From Bdellovibrio sp. (GTDB lineage: Bacteria; Bdellovibrionota; Bdellovibrionia; Bdellovibrionales; Bdellovibrionaceae), in assembly GCA_025359945.1 (NCBI GenBank), contig JANYDD010000102.1, positions 1 through 38,420 of the forward strand: 38,420 nucleotides of DNA. Direction: 5' to 3'. The translations under genes and the position numbers were made by a program. Position 1 is the stretch's first letter; every line of letters begins with the position of its first letter. This document shows, piece by piece, positions 8,323 through 17,885 of the stretch. Under the pieces are notes generated by a model. The model searched no databases. It worked only from the letters and a program-made list of their open reading frames with translations, and was not told the DNA's origin.

Positions 8323-8552
8323 AGCGATCTCCTCTTCTTAAAGAGAACAGCAAACCCTGGGCCAAATCTCCGCGAAAATATCAGGTCCCACTGCCGACCC
8401 CCGCGCAAACGGTTAGACAGCTGCAGAAGTTTTGAACAGGGGGTTGGAAGCATCTTTATAAAATGTTTTTGCGCGCACTAGATTCTAGCTTCATGAGGCT
8501 TTTAAAAGCTGAAATTTAGCTATCGAAAGCTGATCACCAGCATAGCCGTTTT

Positions 8553-9437
8553 TTATCGGCCTGAAATTCGCGGTTCAACCACTTTTTCTCCGCACTCTCC
8601 GATTGCAGTACTGCGACCCTTGGCTTCAGCAAAAGCCATCTCAACCATGTTATCGCCGTCGATGTTGAATTTCGCGCTGTGAAAAAGTATTTTAGGCGGA
8701 ACCGTTACATTTTCGGCGTTGATAGAAACTGTAACTAAGGGTTCATTAGGACACTTCGAATTTTCGGAATTGGCCTCTCCATGAATCAGAATTTTACAAA
8801 AGTTGTCTTTGTGAGGAACTAGTTGAGCTTTGTATTTCATTCGAGCAGTTGTTCGCAATTTGGGTGCATTGACCATGCTTGTTGCCAGCTGCAGGTTCAT
8901 GTTCACGTCAAATGAAGTACCCGCTTCTGTGGTTTCCATATTTTCAATTTTAATTGCGTCTCCGGTTAGGGAAACTTCGACTGCGGGACCAACGTCCTGC
9001 GTTTGATCGGCTTTGTCCGGTTCAAACTCGCCAGCTGAAGTAACCAAAAGAATTTCTTTTCCTGCCAGCGGCGACGATTTTCGAAGGGTTAAACGCTTTG
9101 TTGCATAACTTCCGTAGACAACTCCGATTCGCGTAAAAACCATTTGCCCAGTCAGATCCAGCGATCCATCTGAGTTCAGCAAATTCCCGCAGCCGGTATC
9201 CACCTGAACCATTAGGGCGCCTTTCTTTTCTGTTTGATCAACATTGGAGGTGCGATCGGATTCAGTCGGAATCGGTACTGATGGTGATTTTGATTTTTCA
9301 CCGGGAAGAATTTTTTGGATCTTATCCGCTAGTCCGCCCCAAAATGAGGGTTTTGCAGTGTCGCCGGCGTACGAATTCGCCGATAGCAATACAATGATAG
9401 CCAATCCAAAAAATGAATTTGGAAAATTTTTGAACAT
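8553..9437 (-). CDS. Secreted protein of unknown function
   Basis: The protein is 294 aa with this start. The open frame extends further upstream to 9566, but the ATG at 9437 has GAGGTG 5 nt before it and begins a good signal peptide (MFKNFPNSFFGLAIIVLLSA, cleavage likely after NSYA). The first part of the mature protein is polar and Pro/Ser-rich (residues 30-70). The rest looks beta-rich, with VQVDTGCGNLL and paired Cys (FCKILIHG, SKCPNEP, GECGEK) suited to an extracytoplasmic location. I do not recognise a family. It is followed by the lipoprotein gene on the same strand after about 230 nt. Confidence 0.72.
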   Translation of the reverse strand: MFKNFPNSFFGLAIIVLLSANSYAGDTAKPSFWGGLADKIQKILPGEKSKSPSVPIPTESDRTSNVDQTEKKGALMVQVDTGCGNLLNSDGSLDLTGQMVFTRIGVVYGSYATKRLTLRKSSPLAGKEILLVTSAGEFEPDKADQTQDVGPAVEVSLTGDAIKIENMETTEAGTSFDVNMNLQLATSMVNAPKLRTTARMKYKAQLVPHKDNFCKILIHGEANSENSKCPNEPLVTVSINAENVTVPPKILFHSAKFNIDGDNMVEMAFAEAKGRSTAIGECGEKVVEPRISGR

Positions 9438-9442
9438 AGGAA

Positions 9443-9448
9443 CACCTC
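9443..9448 (-). promoter_or_regulatory. Ribosome binding site that sets the start at 9437
   Basis: GAGGTG on the minus strand lies 5 nt before the ATG at 9437. It marks this ATG, not the upstream end of the open frame at 9566, as the real start; the signal peptide begins here too. Confidence 0.7.
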
Positions 9449-9697
9449 GTAGTTTTATGATAGAAAAATGGAAACGCATCTGTTTATTGATCAAACTGCA
9501 ATTCGAAGACCAAATTCTTAAAACGAATTCCTTCGGGTCACCTTCCAGAAATCCGCTGGCCCGCAATACCTTACGGAAGGAAAGACATTAGTCGCCTGCG
9601 GTATTTTTTTGAAAGTCGAACGCATCAGCCGCGTTTCTAGAGCGACCAAAGAGTAGACAGCCGTAAAGCAAATCAAGTCCCCGTAGGCTTTCAGATT

Positions 9698-10420
9698 TTA
9701 GATTTTCTCATTTTGAGACACTTGCAACGTCAACAAAGCTGCGATCGCAATTCCTAGACTCATCCAGGTAGAAATGGATAGTCCCAAAACAAAAGCGCCT
9801 CGGTCGTCATCTCGGAAATATTCCATCACGATTCGGGCCACGGAATGAAGAACCACCCAGCTTAGAAAAATCTCACCAACCTTGGTTTTTTTTCGCTGAA
9901 GGAAAATCAAAAAAACAAAAATTAAAAGTTCTAAGAAAACAGCGTACAAAGCAGCAGGATGTCGACCCTTGATCGACCAAGGCAAATCACAAGCTTTACC
10001 GTAGCAACAACCATTTGCAAAACATCCCATCCGGCCACCGGCATAGGCCAATGCAAAATACGGAGAAAAAAAATCAGCTTGCTCAAAAAACGAAATTTTC
10101 TGCCGCTGGCAATAGATCCAACCCAAAAGAAAACATGTTATAAATCCACCATAAAAAACGAACCCACCCTGCCAAAAATAAAATATTCTCCAAACATTTT
10201 GCGCGTAGTACGAAGGTTCCTCGTAAATCACGTGCATCAGTCTTGACCCCACAAAACTACCTAAAAATAAAATCAGCGTGATATTAAAAAAGTGGTGCAG
10301 GTCTAGATGCCTTTGGCGCGCTTGCCGAAAGGCCAAGATAAACAGAACAGAAACGATTAAACTTAAAATAAAATAAAATGTCGGGAATTCAAAATTAAAA
10401 ATTTTGACTACAGGAAGCAA
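9698..10420 (-). CDS. lgt: Phosphatidylglycerol-prolipoprotein diacylglyceryl transferase
   Basis: Attaches diacylglycerol from phosphatidylglycerol to the lipobox cysteine of prolipoproteins, the first step of lipoprotein maturation, in the inner membrane. The 240-aa protein is polytopic and shorter than E. coli Lgt (291 aa). Signature segments are GSRLMHVIYE, WQGGFVFYGG and AGGRMGCFANGCCYG, the cysteine-containing form of the Lgt signature found in many bacteria. The start must be TTG at 10420: a TGA stop directly precedes it in frame, and AAGGA lies about 9 nt upstream. It follows lspA after 161 nt on the same strand. Confidence 0.9.
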   Translation of the reverse strand: MLPVVKIFNFEFPTFYFILSLIVSVLFILAFRQARQRHLDLHHFFNITLILFLGSFVGSRLMHVIYEEPSYYAQNVWRIFYFWQGGFVFYGGFITCFLLGWIYCQRQKISFFEQADFFSPYFALAYAGGRMGCFANGCCYGKACDLPWSIKGRHPAALYAVFLELLIFVFLIFLQRKKTKVGEIFLSWVVLHSVARIVMEYFRDDDRGAFVLGLSISTWMSLGIAIAALLTLQVSQNEKI

Positions 10421-10581
10421 TCAACATTCCTTAAGTAAAGAGCGTTTCAAAATAGTCTTCGGTAGCAAAAAAAGGCGATCAGTTTCTGAACACTTCAGTG
10501 GAATTTGCCATGTCCAGAAACCTTGTTGGGAACTTAAAAAACGTTCAGAAGTTTTCACCATTTTTTCACCATGCTTCCTTC

Positions 10582-11091
10582 TCAAGAATGGGCGGTGACA
10601 ACGGGCTTTTTTTGGCGAGCTTCGAAAAACATCAAAACCAGTAATATAAAAACTCCGCAGACAATCGCACTATCCGCAATGTTAAAAGCAGGCCAAGTGT
10701 ATTTTTCTTGGATATGAAAATCTAAAAAATCCACAACGTAACGAAAACGAATACGATCAATATAATTTCCAATCGCCCCACCAAAAACTAAGGACAAAGC
10801 CACGATCTGAAAATAATCGTTTTCCCGAACTCCGCGCAAAATCATTAGAATGACCACCAAGGCTACCGGTGGCATGGATAAAAAGAAAACTTCGCGAAAC
10901 ATGGGATGCGATTCTGACAAAAACCCAAATGCAGCACCAAAATTTCTGACGTAGGTGATATTGAAATAGCCATTGATGACGACAATGGATTCACCCAATT
11001 CAAAATGTCTCAAAATCCAAATCTTTAAAATTTGATCGATGGCGATGATCAAAATTCCAATCCCAACTAAAAAGATATATTTTTTATTCAT
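10582..11091 (-). CDS. lspA: Lipoprotein signal peptidase (signal peptidase II)
   Basis: Cleaves the signal peptide of diacylated prolipoproteins in the inner membrane. The 169-aa product has four hydrophobic segments and the family blocks: DQILKIW near the N-terminus, YVRNFGAAFGFL, GGAIGNYIDR with the first catalytic Asp, VVDFLDFH, and FNIADSAI with the second catalytic Asp. I place the start at the ATG at 11091, which overlaps the ileS stop (ATGA); an upstream in-frame ATG at 11109 lies inside ileS. Coupling to ileS repeats the ileS-lspA arrangement common in many bacteria. The target lipoproteins include several encoded in this window. Confidence 0.93.
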   Translation of the reverse strand: MNKKYIFLVGIGILIIAIDQILKIWILRHFELGESIVVINGYFNITYVRNFGAAFGFLSESHPMFREVFFLSMPPVALVVILMILRGVRENDYFQIVALSLVFGGAIGNYIDRIRFRYVVDFLDFHIQEKYTWPAFNIADSAIVCGVFILLVLMFFEARQKKPVVTAHS

Positions 11092-13919
11092 TTCAAGGCC
11101 TCGACGCATTTTCCACAGACTTCAGGAAAATGTGAATTGTGATTTGTGTCAACGGAATAGATCCAACATCGAACACATTTGTCACCATCTGCTTTTTTTG
11201 CAGTCACTTGAAAAGTCCCAGAAGTGATTTCCACCTGCGAGACAATTAAAAACTCGCGCAAGGCCGAGAAAAAATGCTCTAGACTTGAATTGGTTTTCAA
11301 AAGCGGGGCATCAAATTCTTTCAGCAACTCAAAAGTATCAGCGTCACACTGAATACTAACTTGGGCTTCTAAACTTGATCCAATTTCTTTTTTTGCCCGA
11401 AGCACTTCTAGTTTTTTTTGCACTTCCTCTCGCACTTTGATCAACTTTTCAAAGCGAGCCTCCAAAGCTTCGTTTTTCCATTCAGCATTGGGTTGCGGGA
11501 ACGAAAGTAGAAACACGCTTTCGGCTTTTGTGTCCTTCATGTAAGAATAAGCTTCTTCGCTTAAAAAAGATAAAATAGGCGCCATCATCCGAACTAAATG
11601 ATCCAGTAAATGCCAAATTACGGTCTGGGTGGATTTTCTGGGGCGGCCCTGCTTTTCCCAAGTGTAGGTGCGATCTTTCAAAACATCCAAATAGACAGCG
11701 GACAGATCGACCGTAAAAAAACTATTTAATAAATGATAAACTTTGTAAAAAGCAAAAGTCTCGAAAGCCTCTTTCACTTTTCGATTCAAATCATAAAGAC
11801 GATGAAGCATCCACTGATCAATTTGTGGCATTTCTTGAAGCTTGACCGCTTCATTAGTCATCGAAAAATCATTCGTCGCACCCAGCAAATAGCGAAGTGT
11901 ATTACGAATGCGGCGATAGGTTTCGGTCACACGCTCAAGTTCAGTGGGTCCGCAAGTCAGGTCTTGCCCGTAATCTTCATAGACGGTCCAAAGTCGCAAA
12001 ATTTCGGCTCCACTTTTAGCGGCGATTTCCTGCGGGTCCATGGCATTGCCTTTGGATTTGCTCATTTTCAAGCCTTGTGAATCCATCACGAATCCATGGG
12101 TCAATAGCGACTTGAACGGCGGCACACCTGTAGTCGCCATCGATGTCAGCATTGAAGTGTTAAACCATCCACGGTGTTGATCGCTGCCCTCTAAATAAAT
12201 ATCAGCTGGAAACTGATACCCTGCGCGCTTTTTTAAAACCGCCGCGTGGCACACACCACTATCAAACCAAACATCTAAAATATCCTTTCCTTTTCGAAAA
12301 CCTTCAGAGCCAAATTCTGGTCCGTGTTCGCCACCCGGTTTAAAATCGCCGATAAAAAATTCTGCTGGGTATTTATCAAAGGCTTCGATGCCGCCCTCTT
12401 TCTCCATGATGTCGGCCACCTTCATCATAATTTTAACGTCCGTCAGGGGAATGCCCGTTTTGTTGCAATAAAATATTGGCAAAGGAACGCCCCAAATTCT
12501 TTGGCGGGTCAGACACCAATCAGGCCGGTTCTCCATCATCGCTTGAAATCGCGCGCGACCCCATTCTGGAAAAAATTTAACTTCGTTAAGCTTTTCTAAA
12601 ATATTTGTTCGCAATGAATTGGGTTCCAAGTCCAATGCTAAAAACCACTGTGGCGTGGCCCGATAGATCAACGGAGTTTTCGAACGCCAACAGTGTGGAA
12701 AGCTGTGAGTAAATTCCTTAAAGAAAATAAGATGACCAGAATTTTTTAATTTCTCGATGATCAGCGGATTAGCCTTAAAAATATGAATCCCTTCAAATTC
12801 GGGAACCTCAGAGGTAAAGCAACCTTTCTCGTCAACCGGGCTATAGACCGGCAAACCGTATTTCAGACCCACTTTGTAATCGTCCATCCCGTGACCTGGA
12901 GCCGTATGCACGCAACCCGTGCCTGCATCCAAAGTTACGTGATTGCCAATCATCAACAAAGATGATTGATTTAAAAACGGATGTTGAGCTTTTAAAAATT
13001 CTAGTTCCTTGCCCTTGAACTGCTGTCGAAGCTGAAGTTTTTTAGATGTTTCTTTTTCGAAACTATCTTTTAACGCCGCTGCAACAATTAGCAGTTCTCC
13101 ATCGGATTCATAAACCCCATAGTCAAAATCAGGATGAACGCTTATCCCCAAATTCGCTGGCAATGTCCAAGGCGTTGTGGTCCAAATTACAAAAGCGATC
13201 GGCAGCTTTGGGCTTTTTAACTTGCGCAAGCTTTCTGAATCTTGAACAAAAAATTTAACATAGATCGAAGGACTTTTATGCGGATGATACTCCACTTCGG
13301 CATCCGCCAAGGCCGTCTTTAAAAACCAATTCCAGTAAACCGGCTTATTCCCCAGGTAAATTAATCCCCGATCAAAGGCGCGAGCAAATTCGCGGACCTC
13401 TTCGGCCTCGTAATCCGCCGCTAATGTCAGATATGGGTTTTGCCAGTCTGATAAAATTCCAAGTCTTCGAAACTGATCTTTTTGCACCTGAACCCATTTT
13501 AGGGCCTCGTCGCGGCACAGCTGTCGAATTTGCGCGTCGGTGATTGTTTTTGCTTTTTCGCCCAAATTTTTTGTAACCGAGTGTTCAATGGGTAATCCGT
13601 GGCAATCCCAACCCGGCACAAAGGGGGCTTCGAACCCGGACATATTTTTATATTTAATAATTATGTCTTTAAGGGTTTTGTTCAGCACGTGCCCAATATG
13701 TAAAGGCGCATTGGCATAGGGCGGACCATCTGCCAGCGAAAATTTGGGCCGACCTTTATTTCTGGCGATCATCTTTAGATAGATTTCAGTTTCTTCCCAA
13801 AACGCTATCCGCAAAGGTTCAGTCTGAGGCAAATTCGCCTTCATCGGAAATTCGGTCACAGGCAATTGAAGAGTATTTTTATAATCTGGTTTATTTTTTT
13901 CAGATGGATTGTTGGACAT
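11088..13919 (-). CDS. ileS: Isoleucine-tRNA ligase
   Basis: Charges tRNA-Ile with isoleucine and edits misactivated valine. The 943-aa length is that of bacterial IleRS. HIGH is at residues 74-77 (PLHIGHVLN), the editing (CP1) domain holds WTTTPWTLPAN and GTGCVHTAPGHG, DVWFDSG and EGSDQHRGWF lie in the second half of the Rossmann fold, and KMSKS is at 618-622. The C-terminal zinc ribbon is present with two CxxC pairs (CVRC and CGKC). The ATG is supported by AGGA 7 nt upstream. It follows the small RHH-like gene by 27 nt and overlaps lspA by 4 nt. No T-box-like leader was recognised. Confidence 0.97.
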   Translation of the reverse strand: MSNNPSEKNKPDYKNTLQLPVTEFPMKANLPQTEPLRIAFWEETEIYLKMIARNKGRPKFSLADGPPYANAPLHIGHVLNKTLKDIIIKYKNMSGFEAPFVPGWDCHGLPIEHSVTKNLGEKAKTITDAQIRQLCRDEALKWVQVQKDQFRRLGILSDWQNPYLTLAADYEAEEVREFARAFDRGLIYLGNKPVYWNWFLKTALADAEVEYHPHKSPSIYVKFFVQDSESLRKLKSPKLPIAFVIWTTTPWTLPANLGISVHPDFDYGVYESDGELLIVAAALKDSFEKETSKKLQLRQQFKGKELEFLKAQHPFLNQSSLLMIGNHVTLDAGTGCVHTAPGHGMDDYKVGLKYGLPVYSPVDEKGCFTSEVPEFEGIHIFKANPLIIEKLKNSGHLIFFKEFTHSFPHCWRSKTPLIYRATPQWFLALDLEPNSLRTNILEKLNEVKFFPEWGRARFQAMMENRPDWCLTRQRIWGVPLPIFYCNKTGIPLTDVKIMMKVADIMEKEGGIEAFDKYPAEFFIGDFKPGGEHGPEFGSEGFRKGKDILDVWFDSGVCHAAVLKKRAGYQFPADIYLEGSDQHRGWFNTSMLTSMATTGVPPFKSLLTHGFVMDSQGLKMSKSKGNAMDPQEIAAKSGAEILRLWTVYEDYGQDLTCGPTELERVTETYRRIRNTLRYLLGATNDFSMTNEAVKLQEMPQIDQWMLHRLYDLNRKVKEAFETFAFYKVYHLLNSFFTVDLSAVYLDVLKDRTYTWEKQGRPRKSTQTVIWHLLDHLVRMMAPILSFLSEEAYSYMKDTKAESVFLLSFPQPNAEWKNEALEARFEKLIKVREEVQKKLEVLRAKKEIGSSLEAQVSIQCDADTFELLKEFDAPLLKTNSSLEHFFSALREFLIVSQVEITSGTFQVTAKKADGDKCVRCWIYSVDTNHNSHFPEVCGKCVEALK

Positions 13920-13946
13920 AATTTTCCTGGGGTTTAAAAGCCGTAA

Positions 13947-14441
13947 CTAAAGATTTACTAGCTTACGATGCCCAATCGAAATCAGCAATCGAATGGCTTC
14001 GTTTTCCGAAGAAAGATTAAAAAGACTTTGAATTTCTTTGATCGAATCCATGGATTTAGAATCCAAGATATAACTGATCGTCGACCGCGCTTCAGCTGCA
14101 GCGATTTGCTGAGTTGCGTTTTGGGGCACCGGGTTTTGAATGGCGCCAAGAGCAGATTTTGGTTCGCGCTTAGGCTCGGGTAGAGATTCTACTTTTGATT
14201 TGGGATGATCAAATTCACCAATCATGCCTGCTAAATTTTTAAGCTCGGACTTAAAATTTTGGATCGAGGGCCGATCCAACGACCCATTGCCGTTCATTTT
14301 TACTTTTAAAAATAAACTCACCAAAATCTCGGTGTTGGAAGCCAATTCCTTGATGTGGGTGGGCTGAGACTGAAGCCATTCATAGGCTTGAGTTAAAGTG
14401 TCTTTGGTGTATGCCTGAGGCGGCAACGGATTCATGGTCAT
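13947..14441 (-). CDS. Small protein with C-terminal ribbon-helix-helix-like segment
   Basis: A 164-aa hypothetical protein. The first 75 residues look helical, the middle (about 80-115) is Pro/Lys/Glu-rich and probably a linker, and the last 45 residues resemble a ribbon-helix-helix unit: a short strand (ISYILD), helix (SMDSIKEIQSLF), turn with NLSSENEAI and a second helix (RLLISIGHRKL). RHH folds bind DNA as dimers, so a regulator role is possible, but this is pattern recognition only. Two ATGs lie at the N-terminus (codons 1 and 3). It sits 46 nt after the response regulator gene and 27 nt before ileS, all on the minus strand. Confidence 0.65.
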   Translation of the reverse strand: MTMNPLPPQAYTKDTLTQAYEWLQSQPTHIKELASNTEILVSLFLKVKMNGNGSLDRPSIQNFKSELKNLAGMIGEFDHPKSKVESLPEPKREPKSALGAIQNPVPQNATQQIAAAEARSTISYILDSKSMDSIKEIQSLFNLSSENEAIRLLISIGHRKLVNL

Positions 14442-14487
14442 AAATTTCAGGCTAGTGACCCGCGGTAACCCCTGTCAATGTTGAATC

Positions 14488-15969
14488 TTAAGTGCCTGAA
14501 TAATCCTTGGCGTGAATTCCATATTTCTCAATTTTGCGCAGCAAAGTTTTTTTGGGAATGTTTGCGTGCAATGCCGTTTGATTGATTCTTCCTTTAAAAG
14601 TTTTCAGAGCTTTAATGATAAATTCTTTCTCGAAAGATTCTTTTTGAAGATTAAAATCTAGGGCCGTTCCCACCGAAGGATCAAATGCCACAGGCTCTTC
14701 CCCATCTTCGGATTCAGATGCTGCCGATACTTGTTCGTTGTCATCGGTAGAATCGTCCTCGGACCAGTTGCCATCGCGGCCGATGGCTAATATCGTGCCA
14801 GTAGCCGCCAAAATAGCTTCGGGCAGTGATGACATCGTTAGTATTTGCGAATTTTCCATAATAAACATGTGTTCGATCACGTTCTCAAGCTCGCGAATAT
14901 TTCCGGGCCATCCATACTTTTTTAAGACTCGCAAAGCTTCCTGCGATACTTGAGCAATTTTTTTACCGTGCTGAAGATTAAATTTTTTAATAAAATAGTG
15001 GATTAAATTATCCAGATCTTCTTTACGTTCTGCTAAAGAAGGCAAAAATATCGGGATCACATTTAGCCGATAAAAAAGATCTTCACGAAATGTCCCCTTC
15101 GCGTTCATTTCTTCAAGGGGTCGATTCGTTGCCGCCAGTATTCTAACGTTGGTTGGAATTTCACGAAGCGATCCCACCGGAGTAAAAACTTTCTCCTGCA
15201 AGACACGCAATAATTTCACTTGCATCACTGGGGGTAAATCACCAACCTCGTCTAAAAACAAAGTCCCACCTTCAGCAAATTGAAACTTACCAATTTTTTT
15301 TAAATCAGCACCGGTAAATGATCCTTTTTCGTGACCAAAAAGTTCGGACTCGAACAGGTTTTCAGGGATCGCCGAGCAATTGATCGCTACAAATTTTCCA
15401 TCTTTGCGAGCCGAATTAAAATGGATGGCCTTGGCAACTAATTCTTTTCCGGTTCCTGACGGACCCCTGATCAGCACAGGCGTGTCGACTTTTGAAAGCC
15501 GATGAATAATATGAAAAACTTTTTGCATTTGTTGAGTTCCGCCAACAAACTTTTTTCCATTTTCATGAAGGACCGGTGCCGAAGCCGCCGCACGCGAAAT
15601 TAAACTTTGAGCTTGCAACGCTTTATCGATCAAGGCCATCAGTTCATCGGTTTGAACTGGTTTGGATAAGTAGTTGTAAGCGCCATCTTTGACGGCCAAA
15701 ACGGCGTGATCGATAGTTGCAAACGCCGTCATAATAATTACGATCTGCCCTGGATTGTTTTCTTTAATCAGCTTCAAAGCTTCAAGCCCATTCAGCCGGG
15801 GCATATCAACATCTAACAAAACGACGTCAAAATTTTCTTTGCGAGTTTTCTCGACAGCGTCCAATCCATCGACAGCTTCTGTGGTCTCGAATTTTTTTGA
15901 TAAATTTAAACTTTGGGATAACGACAAGCGCAGGCCGGCATCGTCGTCGACCACTAAAACTTTCATCAT
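14488..15969 (-). CDS. Sigma-54-dependent response regulator (NtrC family)
   Basis: A 493-aa bacterial enhancer-binding protein. Domains in order: receiver (1-120) with acidic VVDDD and phospho-acceptor Asp53 in LLDVDMP and Lys103 in SKP; AAA+ (140-380) with Walker A GPSGTGKE (169-176), the sigma-54 contact loop GSFTGA (216-221, usual form GAFTGA), Walker B TLFLDEV, and arginine-finger region; a variable acidic linker; and a Fis-type helix-turn-helix at the C-terminus (about 450-490). It would activate sigma-54 promoters after phosphorylation. GGAGG about 8 nt upstream supports the start. The histidine kinase gene ends 19 nt upstream, so the two form a cognate pair. Confidence 0.95.
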   Translation of the reverse strand: MMKVLVVDDDAGLRLSLSQSLNLSKKFETTEAVDGLDAVEKTRKENFDVVLLDVDMPRLNGLEALKLIKENNPGQIVIIMTAFATIDHAVLAVKDGAYNYLSKPVQTDELMALIDKALQAQSLISRAAASAPVLHENGKKFVGGTQQMQKVFHIIHRLSKVDTPVLIRGPSGTGKELVAKAIHFNSARKDGKFVAINCSAIPENLFESELFGHEKGSFTGADLKKIGKFQFAEGGTLFLDEVGDLPPVMQVKLLRVLQEKVFTPVGSLREIPTNVRILAATNRPLEEMNAKGTFREDLFYRLNVIPIFLPSLAERKEDLDNLIHYFIKKFNLQHGKKIAQVSQEALRVLKKYGWPGNIRELENVIEHMFIMENSQILTMSSLPEAILAATGTILAIGRDGNWSEDDSTDDNEQVSAASESEDGEEPVAFDPSVGTALDFNLQKESFEKEFIIKALKTFKGRINQTALHANIPKKTLLRKIEKYGIHAKDYSGT

Positions 15970-15988
15970 GGGGAACCCTCCAAAAAGC

Positions 15989-17860
15989 TTACAAACTGTT
16001 AGGTATTTCTACCGTAAAAACAGTCGTTTGCCCAGGGGTGCTGGCGACAAAAATTTTTCCATGATGAAGTTCAACAAAATACTTGGCCAGATACAATCCA
16101 AGGCCTGATCCTTTGACCGTCGAACTTTTGGCCGCCTTAGCTCGAAAAAACTTCATGAAAATGTTGGGAAGTTCGTCAGCAGAAATTCCCCGACCTTGGT
16201 TCAAAAATTTTAATTGAATGCAGTCGGGCAACTCGCGACTTTGAATCTGAACGACAGTGTTGGGATCTGAATATTTCACCGAATTTTCCAAAATATTGCA
16301 GAACACCTGCTGAATCACTTGCGCGTCTACTTTGATACTAAACAAAGGCTCTAAATCCAAATCAATTTGGACGTTTTTTTCTTCGGCCAAAAACTGATTC
16401 TGTTGAACTGCTTTTTCGACGATTCGGTTCAGATCTTTGGCTTCAAGATGAAGCTCCACTTTTTGATTTTCAATTTTGATATAATTTAAAATAGCATTCA
16501 CAAAATGCAAAAGTTCTTGGGTCGAAGATTTCACTGTATGCAAGCCATGCATGGCTATTTTCCCGGCTGTGCTTTCAGGGTCCGGCCAAGTTTTCATCAG
16601 ATTGTCAGTTAACCCTTGAATCCTAGCAATTGGAGTTTTCAGATCGTGGGATATCATCGAAATAAAGTTCGTCTTCAACTCTTCAACTTCGCGTAAAAGT
16701 TTATTCTTTTGGTGAAGCTCCCAATTTTTTTTATTCTCAGCAATCATCCGGTACGGAATTAAGAAATAATAGGCCACAAAAAGCCCAACCAGTGGGTAGG
16801 CTAGCGGAATCCAAATATTAAAAATTAAAAACACAATAGTGACAACGACGATCAAACCCAAAGCCAAACAGCCCAACAACGCGATACCCACCAGCGGCTT
16901 TAAAAGCAAAACCCCATAAATCACAAAAATCGATGTCAAAAATGTAATCAAGATCGAATAATTTTTCGACGCTATAATTGGAGCATCGTTATCAATCAAA
17001 GTTTCAAGAATTTGAGAGTGAATCTGGTAAATCGGGATTGATGGTGGCTCTCTTTGATAGGGAGTAAATGAGAAATTTTTTGAAGTGGTGTCGACTTTTG
17101 AGCCAATAACTATTATCTGACTGGAAATGCTTTGCGCCAACGGCGCGTTGGGCTCAAGAAAATCTTGGAATCGATCAGACTTAAAAATTTTTGGATCTCG
17201 ATACTTAATCCAAGTTTGATCGGTCTCGAGATAATCAAAGACACCTCGAATCTTCTTAACCTCTGTAAGATCGTGATCAAGCAATTGAACCAACTTTAAA
17301 TGGAGGGTTGGCCTTTTGCTATAGGTCAACATAATCCGACGAGTGACTCCATCTTTGGCAAATGCAATTCCGTCTCGTGTAACGGGGCCAAGCTCCCGGT
17401 TCAAATATGAAAAATAATCATTTTGATTTTGAAGCGCATCAACGTGAAAACTAAGATCTTTGAATTTCTCATAGTTGCTGTCGGCAAAATAGACGTTGAG
17501 TCTTTTTTTTGTCAAATTTCTAAAAACCAAGCGAGCATTGCCCTCGGCTTTCAGTGTTTCGGGATCATCGATTAAAATTATAAATAAATTTTTATCGATC
17601 AAATTGGCCAAAACTGCGTTTAGTTGATTGAGCGTGGGCGATCCCTTGGTCACTTTAAGAGTTTCTTCATCAATCACGATCTGATGAACAAGGGATGTGT
17701 CTTTCGAATCCAGCGATTTCGCAACGACGATATCAAACAAATAAAAGTCGACACGAGAAAGATCAAAAATAAAAAACGCATAGGAAAAGGCTAGGGATAA
17801 AAGCAAGCTGAAGAACAGAAAACGAAAATTAAGGCTTTCTAAATTTTTCCGCGATATCAT
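15989..17860 (-). CDS. CHASE2-domain sensor histidine kinase
   Basis: A 623-aa membrane kinase. An N-terminal membrane segment (12-32) is followed by a periplasmic region of about 260 residues with the layout of a CHASE2 sensor domain, then about three closely spaced membrane helices (302-370), as is usual after CHASE2. The cytoplasmic part has a HisKA box with phospho-acceptor His405 (MISHDLKTP) and a HATPase domain with the N box (CNILENSVKY) and the G2 box GSGLGLYLA. It should phosphorylate the response regulator encoded 19 nt downstream. Its signal is unknown. The start lies 25 nt after a small ORF that follows the radical SAM gene. Confidence 0.92.
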   Translation of the reverse strand: MISRKNLESLNFRFLFFSLLLSLAFSYAFFIFDLSRVDFYLFDIVVAKSLDSKDTSLVHQIVIDEETLKVTKGSPTLNQLNAVLANLIDKNLFIILIDDPETLKAEGNARLVFRNLTKKRLNVYFADSNYEKFKDLSFHVDALQNQNDYFSYLNRELGPVTRDGIAFAKDGVTRRIMLTYSKRPTLHLKLVQLLDHDLTEVKKIRGVFDYLETDQTWIKYRDPKIFKSDRFQDFLEPNAPLAQSISSQIIVIGSKVDTTSKNFSFTPYQREPPSIPIYQIHSQILETLIDNDAPIIASKNYSILITFLTSIFVIYGVLLLKPLVGIALLGCLALGLIVVVTIVFLIFNIWIPLAYPLVGLFVAYYFLIPYRMIAENKKNWELHQKNKLLREVEELKTNFISMISHDLKTPIARIQGLTDNLMKTWPDPESTAGKIAMHGLHTVKSSTQELLHFVNAILNYIKIENQKVELHLEAKDLNRIVEKAVQQNQFLAEEKNVQIDLDLEPLFSIKVDAQVIQQVFCNILENSVKYSDPNTVVQIQSRELPDCIQLKFLNQGRGISADELPNIFMKFFRAKAAKSSTVKGSGLGLYLAKYFVELHHGKIFVASTPGQTTVFTVEIPNSL

Positions 17861-17885
17861 TGATTAAACTTATAGAATCGCATCA

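Noticed and set aside
8494-8520. ATG and short frame between the lipoprotein and secreted-protein genes
   Set aside because: Too short, no ribosome site and no coding pattern.
13920-13946. T-box or other leader regulation of ileS
   Set aside because: The gap to the preceding gene is only 27 nt, too short for such a leader.
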